Source: Morella rubra (lineage: Eukaryota; Streptophyta; Magnoliopsida; Fagales; Myricaceae). From it: 64,000 nucleotides of DNA. A program made the translations under genes and the position numbers. The stretch spans positions 25,436,254 to 25,500,253 of the forward strand of contig CM025853.1 in NCBI GenBank assembly GCA_003952965.2, in the 5' to 3' direction. Every line of letters starts with the position of its first letter. Positions within the stretch are counted from its first letter, which is position 1. Below the pieces are notes generated by a model. It searched no databases, was not told the DNA's origin, and saw only the letters and a program-made list of their open reading frames with translations. This document shows positions 56,441 to 64,000 of the stretch, piece by piece.

Positions 56441-57644
56441 TTATCTTTTAGTGGGCTTTCTTTGAACCTTGGGGCTTTTATATATAGGCCCCATATTTTG
56501 CAGAAATTCCATCGCTAGGTGTTAGTTTCATGAAGGGAGCTGGAGCAGGACTTGGGCTCATATTGTCCCTTCCCTGCTTCTTCCACTTTACTTCGATTAC
56601 AGAAATATATGACTTTTTACGGAACTAAACAAAAAAAAAATATAGACCACAGCTTTGTGATGCACGTCTGATGCACCCTGGGCGGGTAGTCGTTAGACAG
56701 GTTCTAGCCTAACAAAGCACATGTGATTTTTGTAGGAAATTAAACATCTCCTTTAATCTCGTATAATATGAGTTCAGGATTTTCAATGGCTTTTGTTTGG
56801 CTCCGGCCACAACCTAAATTGTCACTTTGTCACTCTTCTCACAAGTGGACACATGTTTAAATTTTTATTCCTTTTTGTTCTCCTAGGTGTTCATAATCTT
56901 ACTCCATCAATCGGTGAATATATTTCTTATGTTATTGATTAATTGAGGTTCGAATTCCTTTCTTACTTGAGACAAAAAATATATATTGCTATTTTGTCAT
57001 TTCCTTCCCATACTATTAAACATGACACATTGATCTTAAATTATCAATACATTTATATTTTGTTCCGCATATTACGATGCATACACTTTCAACAGTTAAA
57101 ATTGTGCCACTTGACCCATTTCAAGTTGGAAAGCTCTATTTGTTTCAATGTAAATTAGTATTTGAAATATATTTTCTTTAATTTCTGACATTTAGAGAGA
57201 TTACCCAACTGAGAAAAGAAACCTCAGTTTTTGTAAACTGACAACTTTTTTTAAAAGAAAATAATCTACTCTTCGAATGCCCATCAACATCTCGACTCTT
57301 TTTTTCTGTTCACTTGATGTAGGGTGTGCGACTACTCGATGGGGGTCGGATTAAAATTGGGAGCGGATTGAAATACAATACCCCAACTTGATTCAGGGTC
57401 AAGGCCGGGTTAAGCAGTTTAGCTCCGAAAAAAGTCAATTTGACCCCAACAATTAAAATTAATATTTTAATTTTTTTTTTCCTTGTACAATGCATGCCCT
57501 CAGTCTCTTCCGTAGTCAACTCCGACCTAGACTCAAACATGTAAGTTCGGCTCAGGTTACAAAAAAAGTAGGATATTTTATTTGTAATTTCTTTCAAAAT
57601 GATCACCTTAAGAATTCAATTTACTAATTATATTATAAAAAAGT
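56441..57644. repeat. segmental duplication block, copy 2 continued (partner 40070-41434)
   Basis: Collinear with 40070-41434, with a further partial copy at 59230-59930. The sequence TTATTTGTAATTTCTTTC near 57578 is an unoccupied version of the MITE site at 41426. No gene. Confidence 0.75.
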
Positions 57645-57845
57645 TCAAGTGTGTTTTTAGTAATTTTATTTTGAAGGGGCATTTTGATCATTTTTCATGT
57701 TTTTCCGTTTGATTTAACGTCTAATTTAGACGGGGGCGAAATTGATAGGTTTTGAAAGTTATGGGTCTCAAATTGTTGGATTGAAAAATAAGGGTAGCAA
57801 CTTGATTTTTGCCCAAACATAGGAGGTTAACTATAAGTTTACCCC
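57645..57845. mobile_element. one-ended fragment of the GGGGTAAAG Mutator family
   Basis: The text from TTTAGTAATTTTATTTTGAA to GGTTAACTATAAGTTTACCCC (in part) matches the right arms of 20272-20785 and 22958-24389 (GGGTCTCAAATTGTTGGATT, GGGTAGCAACTTGATTTTTG). The left terminus is missing, so the copy is truncated. Confidence 0.75.
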
Positions 57846-57847
57846 TT

Positions 57848-57971
57848 GATTTAAAGTTAAACGAATTGTATCCAACATTAAACTTCAAGGACTACATCGT
57901 TTAACTTTAAACCACAAGGACTAAATTGTTACAACATGAAACTACAAGGATGTTTAATGCAATTAAGCCTA
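57848..57971. mobile_element. truncated copy of the 177-bp MITE
   Basis: Matches the right ~125 bp of 41435-41611 (AACGAATTG...CCAACATT, CTAAATTGTTACAACATGAA, TTTAATGCAATTAAGC). Its left end is replaced by the Mutator fragment that ends at 57845. Confidence 0.7.
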
Positions 57972-60445
57972 TTTTTAATTTCTTTCAAATTGATGTTAAG
58001 AATTGATCAATTTACTAATTATATTAAAAAAAAAAGATAGCATGCATCAAATATCGAACATTATTTTTAAAAAACATGTTTGAGGTAGTAATAAAACATT
58101 AAAAATTAGAATACTTTACTGAAATATAATTATAGTTTGAAGTGTAAATTATAATGCCATGATTAGAGAAAATAAAATGTAGTTTGTTTATTTGAGGTGT
58201 ATATAATATGTCAAGTGTGATATTTTGAAGTGTAAATTATAGAACGTAAAATTTAATTTGTTTTAAATACTAATATTTATACCTTGAGTTTTGTTTTATT
58301 GATGTTGCGAGAATTGTACTCAATTATACGCGTGCTATCAACCATGCTATACCACGGGAGGTATGGGCATGACCTTCCAACTTCAAATTTTAGCTGACTC
58401 GAGCATCTGAGAAGGAGAAGGATTGCCATGTGAAAAGGAGAATGACTTTATATACAATTTTAAAAAGTCTCTTAAATAATGAATTGTAGGCAATTTTATC
58501 GGTCCATAACCTGCAAAGTGTCACAAAACGGGTGGTGAAAGCCAAAAATGGACACAAATGGGAGCCTGTCTGTACGGACATGCATGCACTTCCCCAATCT
58601 TGGTTGGATGCTGGCCGGTGGGTCTTGAATGGAAAGGCACTTGTGTTGTGTGATAAAGGTATGTACACAACAGTCTTAAAGTTTGTATTCGCACGCGGAA
58701 CTCAAACATTTTGTTATTAAAAGTAAAATAAGTGAAAATGATATCGGGATTAATCGAGATAGTTGAAATGAGAGATATAGATACCTTGGGAATAATAGGA
58801 CTTCATGATAGTAAGAAGATTTCGAGATATTTTGAGAAGGTCGGAATAGTGTATGGATATCTCGGAACACACTATAACTCACATACTCGGATAGATAAGC
58901 TCGCCACCTAAGTAGAATATAAAGAGATACAAAAATCACCACCCAGTGTAAACCAATACGGAATATAGAATAAGAACTCGTCACCTATTAAAATTTACTG
59001 AAAGATAAAAATTTATAAAAAAAATCTTTTTTTAAAATAACGTAACTCTCAAATTGTATACTCTTCGTACTCTCTAGTTATCCTTAATCATAATTCTTAT
59101 TGCTTCTCTCTCATTCTTCACATTTATTGGAGACAAAATCTGTCGCTTTTTTAGATATTAAATACCTAATTAAGTCGCTCCACAGCGGTAAAAATAAAAA
59201 GCTTTTTATGATCCCGAGTTGTCTCTGTACACGTGTTCGAGTATAGCACAATCAGTGAAATATATTTCTTATGTCTTGGTAATCTTCCTCCATCAATCAG
59301 TGAATATATTTCTTATGTTATTGATTGAGGTTTGAATTCCTTACTTACGTGAGACAATTTTTATACTAATATTTTGTCATTTTGATACGAAAACTACTAA
59401 ATATGACACATTACTCTTCAAATTATTAATATATTTACACTTTTAATAGTTAAAATTACGCCACGTTACCCATTTCTCATTGAAGGCTCTGTTTGTTTCA
59501 CTGAAAATTAATATCTGAAATATACTTTTTTTAGTTTTCGGCGTTAGGAGAGGTTGGTAAAATTTGGTCAACTGTAAAAAGAAGCCATAGTTTACCTAAA
59601 CTGCCTTTCTTATTTTTAAAGGGTAATCAACTTCTCGAATGCCATCAACATCGTAACTCTTTTTCTCTGTTCACCTCATATAGGGCGTGCAACTACTCGA
59701 TCGGGTCGACATCAAGGTTGGGATAGGGTTGAAATACAAGACCCAACTTGATTCAAGATTGGGGTTGGGGTCGGGTTGAGCAGTCCAACCTTGGAAAAAG
59801 CCTTCCGAACCCCAATTCTTGAAAGTAAAGTTTTAAATGTTTTTTCTTATACCATGCGTGCCCTCTGCCCTGTGTCTCTTAGGCAACTCCGACCTTGAAG
59901 GAAGTACGTTCTTTTCTTAGACAAACAAAAATTATTTTTTATTGAGATTCCTATAACTAGATAGACTCCTACTTAAGATGCCTTGCCTCCTTCTTAACTA
60001 CCAACCTTTTTAGCCTCTAGTTTTTATGAGTTTATCCTCTCCTTCTCATAAATTGATAAAATTTCAGAGTTGTTACCATTAAAAAAAAAATACTCGCCTA
60101 ATAGAATTGGGCAGACAGATCGAGTTCCACAATTTCGTTGCCCAGCAAAGACTGATCAGAGCGTTTGGGCTGGAAAAAAAACAAACAACCTGCACCAACC
60201 TATTTGGCACGAAATATGTCCATAACTATGTAGATCCAAAGCTATGTAAAAAAAAAAAAGAAAAAGAAGAAGAAAGAAAGAATAAAAAAAAAAAAAGGGG
60301 CAGAAACCTGCACGGCAGCACACAAAACGCAAGAGAGAAGGAGAGAATACACACCGACCCTCAAGCCCATCACGTTCACCTGGGGCATGAACTTCATGGA
60401 AGAGACGCAAAGAGGCATTTCTTTTAATGGAACAGTAATTAGCAT
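57972..60445. other. AT-rich spacer with a partial third duplication copy
   Basis: 57972-58270 continues the copy-2 duplication and 59230-59930 is a shorter, more diverged copy of 40500-41310. 59960-60100 resembles 25490-25570. The remainder (58270-59230 and 60100-60445) shows no recognisable gene; a plus-strand frame near 58532-58720 and the A-rich tract 60246-60299 have no family resemblance. Confidence 0.5.
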
Positions 60446-60882
60446 TGTGGGTGACCCCAAAAATGTTGAGCACAGAACGAAAAACACAAACACACAAAGC
60501 CAATATTAACGTGGTTCGGCAATATGCCTACGTCCACACAAAGGAGATTACTTTGATTTCAACGAACAAAATATACAACTCTCAACTCTCACTGCCACTC
60601 TCTGCACCCTTGCTTCACACTCTTCACCTCACTTCCTCTCCTTCACGTTACTGATTTATAAAGGAAGAAGAAAAAATTGTAGAGCCGTTTCTTGTTGAGC
60701 TACGAGCTGCTGCAGTTAATGAACCGCATTCATTACTGCATTAAATGGCGTGGTTGCTGCGCTGAGACGCAAGATTTGCTGCCTGCAAATCTTTACCTCG
60801 TTTGCTGGGTATGGATTCGCAAAAAACAATGCGAAGTTGATTTGTGAAGCTTTGCAGCCGCAAAGCTTGACTTTCGCCAACA
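60446..60882 (-). repeat. copia C 3' LTR
   Basis: On the minus strand it runs from TGTTGGCGAAAG (complement ending 60882) to GGTCACCCACA (complement starting 60446), 437 bp. It starts directly after the polypurine tract. The GTGGTTCGGCAATATGCCTAC phrase (in part) near 60510 resembles one in the solo LTR at 26031-27248. Confidence 0.88.
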
Positions 60883-60927
60883 ATTCTCCCCCTCCATACC
60901 CACAAGAGGAGACTGTGTCCTGATCAA

Positions 60928-62217
60928 TCAATTGGAGGTGGCCATCCCGGCTATGTCTTTACATAGCTCGAGCTTCTCACGAGTGACCACCTTCGTCAAC
61001 ATGTCGGCTGGATTCTCATTTGTGTGGATCTTCACAAGCTTCAGTAGTTGTTGCTCCATCACCTCGCGTATCCAATGATAGCGAATGTCAATATGTTTTG
61101 TGCGGGAATGGTACATTGAATTCTTGCTCAAGTCCAGAGCACTCTGACTGTCACAATGTACCTTGTATTCCTTCTGACTGATACCCAATTCTTGGAGAAA
61201 CCGCTTTAACCACAACATTTCCTTCCCAGCTTCCGCTGCAGCAATGTACTCTGCTTCTGTTGTGGATAAAGCCACACATTTCTGTAATCTGGACTGCCAT
61301 GAGACAGCTCCCCTAGAAAATGTGTAAATGAATCCTGATGTAGATTTTCTTCCATCAAGATCACCAGCCATATCTGAGTCTGTATATCCTTCCAAGATTG
61401 GATCAGCTCCCCCGAAACACAAACATAGCTTCGACGTACCTTTAAGGTACCTGAGAATCCACTTGACCGCTTCCCAATGTTCCTTTCCTGGGTTGGAAAG
61501 AAATCGGCTCACAACTCCCACAGCGTGAGCGATGTCAGGTCTCGTACACACCATTGCGTACATAAGACTGCCAACAGCTGAAGAGTAGGGAACTGCAGCC
61601 ATCTCTTCAACCTTTTTCCTCGATGAGGGACACGAGCTTTTACTCAATTTAAAATGACTAGCCAATGGATTACTGACTGGCTTAGCATTTTCCATGTTGA
61701 ACCTTTTGATCACTTGTTCAACATATCTCTCCTGTGACAACCATAGCTTCTTAGCTTTCCTGTCACGAACAATCTTCATGCCCAATATCTGTTGGGCTGG
61801 TCCTAAGTCCTTCATGTCGAAGAACTTAGAGAGATCTGTCTTCAACTTGCTGATTATGGATGCATCTTGTCCAACTATCAGCATATCATCAACATAAAGC
61901 AGTAAAGTAACGAAATGACCATCTGGGAATTTGCGAATATACACACACTGGTCCGTAGCAGTCCTTCTGTAGTCATGACTCACCATAAACGAGTCAAACT
62001 TTTTGTACCACTGTCGGGGAGCCTGCTTAAGACCGTAGAGGCTCTTCTTTAATTTGCAGACCAAGTGTTCCTTCCCATGAACTTCAAAACCTTCTGGCTG
62101 CTCCATGTATATCTCTTCTTTGAGATCTCCGTGAAGAAATGCTGTCTTCACATCCATTTGTTCAAGCTCCAAGTCTAGACTGGCAACCAATCCGAGTACA
62201 ACTCGAATTGAGGTCAT
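60928..62217 (-). CDS. copia C reverse transcriptase-RNase H ORF (429 codons, part of pol)
   Basis: The open frame encodes most of the Ty1/copia reverse transcriptase and all of RNase H: MTSIRVVLGLVASLDLELEQ, MDVKTAFLHGDLKEEIYMEQ, LLLYVDDMLIVGQ with the YVDD catalytic pair, then RNase H DSDMAGDLDGRKS, STTEAEYIAAAEAG and SRTKHIDIRYHWIRE, ending CKDIAGMATSN-stop. The start is internal to pol: the preceding frame (62214 upward) ends FSPVVR where a 1-base loss separates FSPVV from MTSIRV. In the cell pol is made as one polyprotein and cut by the element protease. This part would be active if joined, but the present copy is broken. Confidence 0.9.
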   Translation of the reverse strand: MTSIRVVLGLVASLDLELEQMDVKTAFLHGDLKEEIYMEQPEGFEVHGKEHLVCKLKKSLYGLKQAPRQWYKKFDSFMVSHDYRRTATDQCVYIRKFPDGHFVTLLLYVDDMLIVGQDASIISKLKTDLSKFFDMKDLGPAQQILGMKIVRDRKAKKLWLSQERYVEQVIKRFNMENAKPVSNPLASHFKLSKSSCPSSRKKVEEMAAVPYSSAVGSLMYAMVCTRPDIAHAVGVVSRFLSNPGKEHWEAVKWILRYLKGTSKLCLCFGGADPILEGYTDSDMAGDLDGRKSTSGFIYTFSRGAVSWQSRLQKCVALSTTEAEYIAAAEAGKEMLWLKRFLQELGISQKEYKVHCDSQSALDLSKNSMYHSRTKHIDIRYHWIREVMEQQLLKLVKIHTNENPADMLTKVVTREKLELCKDIAGMATSN

Positions 62218-63314
62218 CTTACTACAGGTGAGAATATCTCGTCAAAGTCAACTCCTTTCTTTTGTTGGAAACCTTTGACGACCAAACGAGCTTTGTACTT
62301 CACCTGCTTGCCATCGTTCTTCAGCTTGAATATCCATTTATTCTTCAGTGCTCTCTTGCCCTTTGGAAGCTTCACCAACTCATACGTCTGATTCTTCTGC
62401 AAGGAACCCATCTCTTCTTGCATAGCTTGAATCCATCTGACTTTATCTGTATGAGCTTTTGCTTCATGAAAACTTTCTGGCTCCCCCTCATCAGTAAGAA
62501 GAATATAATCTGATTCCGGATATCTTCGTGATGGAATCAGCAACCGACCTCTCGTAGATCTGTTCTGTTGAGGGTCGTCAACTGGAGGAAGTTCTTCATC
62601 ATCTGATTGTTGTGATGATGTAGCAGCTTCTGGTGAAGTGGGTACCTGCTCCCCCTGCTCAACACCCTCTGCATCATCATCAACTTCTTCTTCTTCTTCT
62701 GGGGATCCTTCCTGCATTCCTTCAGTATCTGTGGTAGACTGAATCGGAGCAGGACTTGTAACAGTATCTTGAGCACTTGTACTGTTTTCACCTGGGTTTG
62801 TTGATCTTTTGAAGCTACCGTATAACTCAGCTTCATGGAACACAACGTCCCTGCTTCTGATGACTTTCTTAGCTTCTGGATCCCAAAGTCTGTATCCAAA
62901 TTCTTCATCTCCGTAGCCAATAAAAACACACGGAGTGGACTTGACATCAAGTTTCTGCCTCTGCTCCTTAGATACATGTGCAAATGCTTTGCACCCAAAT
63001 ACTCTTAGATGAGAGTAGGAGATCTTATGACCACACCACACCATCTCCGGAACTTCAAACTTCAACGGTACAGATGGTGTTCTGTTGATCAGGTAACAGG
63101 CTGCACGAACTGCTTCACCCCAGAATGGCTTAGGCAACTTGGCCATACTGAGCATACATCTGGTTCGTTCTACAATGGTCCGATTCATCCTCTCGGCTAC
63201 ACCATTGTGTTGTGGGTGCGTGGGACCGTCTTCTCGTGTCTGATGCCATGGCCAGAGCAGTATGCTCTGAACTCTCTGGAAGTGTACTCGCCTCCATTGT
63301 CTGTTCGGAGGCAC
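62214..63314 (-). pseudogene. copia C integrase C-terminus, linker and RT N-terminus
   Basis: The meaningful part starts near 63215 with QHNGVAERMNRTIVERTRCM, which includes the catalytic Glu of D,D-35-E. Next are FWGEAVRAACYLINRTPSVP, CKAFAHVSKEQRQKLD, FIGYGDEEFGYRLWDPEAKK, an acidic linker (EEEEEVDDDAEGVEQGEQ) and the RT N-terminus KNKWIFKLKNDGKQVKYKAR, LVVKGFQQKKGVDFDEIFSP. The first ~30 residues of the frame are out-of-frame read-through. Frameshifts near 63205 and 62215 separate it from its neighbours. Confidence 0.88.
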
Positions 63315-64000
63315 TTTAACTTTTTCCCAGTTTCTCTTTCCACCATAGCGTGAAAGTTTTTGAACTGTTCAAAAACTTGGTCTTTCGTTCTCAAGAAATA
63401 CACCCACACTTTACGTGATGCATCATCAATAAATGTAACAAAATACCTGTTACCGCCCAAAGACTCCACCTCTAAGGGACCGCATATATCAGAGTGTACT
63501 AGGCTTAACAACTCTGATCTTTTACTGGCAGATGTACTAAACGAGACTCGATGTTGCTTACCAAACAAGCAATGCTCACAAGGGTTTAGCGCTGTACCTT
63601 TGTTGACAGTAATAAGCGCCTTCTTTGCCAGTGTAAACAACCCTTTCTCACCCATATGACCGAGTCTCTCGTGCCACAGATTTGGAGATGCCTCATCTTG
63701 AACTGCATTGAGGCTATCAGTGCATATCTTTACATGGGTCTTGTATAACGTGCCGCAAATATGTCCACGGGCGACAATCATGGTGCCTTTCTTCAACTTC
63801 CAAGCACTGTTGCCGAAGTGGTTGTCGTAGCCCAGTCGATCAAGGGCTGTCCCGGATATCAAATTTAACCGGAGGTCGGGCACGTGTCGAACGTCTTTCA
63901 ACACCATGGTACACCAATATTTGTCTTTATACGAACATCTCCAATGCCCGCGATCTTTGAGGAACTGGTATTACCCATCCTCACTGTACCATAATCTCCG
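63197..64000 (-). pseudogene. copia C protease end and integrase N-terminal half
   Basis: Frame 63907-63197 encodes MVLKDVRHVPDLRLNLISGT, the integrase zinc region LWHERLGHMGEKGLF...CEHCLFGKQHRV (H-x3-H...C-x2-C) and the core with FVTFIDDASRKVWVYF and CLRTDNGGEYTSREF, giving two of three catalytic carboxylates. From 63908 to the window edge another frame reads YGTVRMGNTSSSKIAGIGDV, the C-terminal part of the protease of Tnt1-type elements. A 1-base loss near 63900 separates the two. The catalytic DTGAS motif would lie beyond 64000. Confidence 0.88.

Larger units (their letters stand above)
60446..64000 (-). mobile_element. copia C: Tnt1-like Ty1/copia retrotransposon, 5' part outside window
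   Basis: The minus-strand element has its 3' LTR at 60446-60882, a polypurine tract GGAGGGGGAGAAT (complement ending about 60895), then RNase H, reverse transcriptase, integrase and the end of protease reading toward the right edge. The possible target duplication AGCAT lies at 60441-60445; its partner would be beyond the window. The coding region is long and well conserved, with only single-base frame breaks, so this is the youngest element here. Confidence 0.92.

Noticed and set aside
58390-58720. Possible host exon with frames on both strands
   Set aside because: No family resemblance and no splice context; left unassigned.
60107-60427. Lysine-rich plus-strand frame
   Set aside because: Driven by an A-rich tract; no homology pattern.

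Overview
The window looks like nuclear DNA of a flowering plant, most likely a dicot. It is AT-rich and intron-bearing, and it is packed with plant-type transposable elements (Ty1/copia, Ty3/gypsy, CACTA/En-Spm, Mutator-like, Tourist-like and LINE) plus decayed members of a plant-specific DC1 (Cys/His-rich C1) gene family. I cannot name the species. I see no intact host gene, no tRNA or rRNA gene and no CRISPR array. Every coding region I recognise is a transposon gene or a pseudogene.

Layout. 1-7554: an almost complete autonomous CACTA element (left tip just outside the window) with a decayed TNP2-type transposase and a second ORF. It carries a nested solo LTR with a perfect 5-bp target duplication. 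Its right end lies inside an exon of a minus-strand pseudogene with a PEARLI-4-like domain (7555-8560). 8815-11257: a complete non-autonomous CACTA element with 3-bp target duplication CCT. 11899-14622: a third, inverted CACTA remnant, followed by a receptor-kinase gene fragment (14640-14823). 15500-24400: MITEs, degenerate tandem repeats, a large fold-back (18178-18840), a retroposon-like 3' end, a DC1 fragment and a Mutator-like element with about 200-bp inverted repeats and a perfect 9-bp target duplication.

24500-58300 is dominated by a tandem segmental duplication carrying DC1-family pseudogenes on the minus strand. Copy 1 (about 25440-34258, resuming at 39710-41900) was enlarged by a 1.2-kb solo LTR, copia A, copia B and a 5'-truncated LINE. 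Copy 2 (about 51570-58270) still shows several of the unoccupied target sites. Between the copies lies a decayed gypsy gag-pol (minus strand) split by a 4.4-kb TG...CA unit with 5-bp target duplications, which I read as a very large solo LTR, and a CACTA right end (to 51236). 60446-64000 is the 3' part of a minus-strand Tnt1-like copia element. It is the best preserved element here, although three frameshifts break its coding region.

The window is best read as a tandem DC1-type gene cluster that was broken up by several waves of transposition. Reconstructed from scattered exons, the host gene had two or more DC1 zinc-binding repeats, an acidic linker and a C-terminal PEARLI-4/phospholipase-like domain with a coiled coil. 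The paralogous segments act as a record of empty sites, which allows insertion boundaries to be called to the base in several cases.
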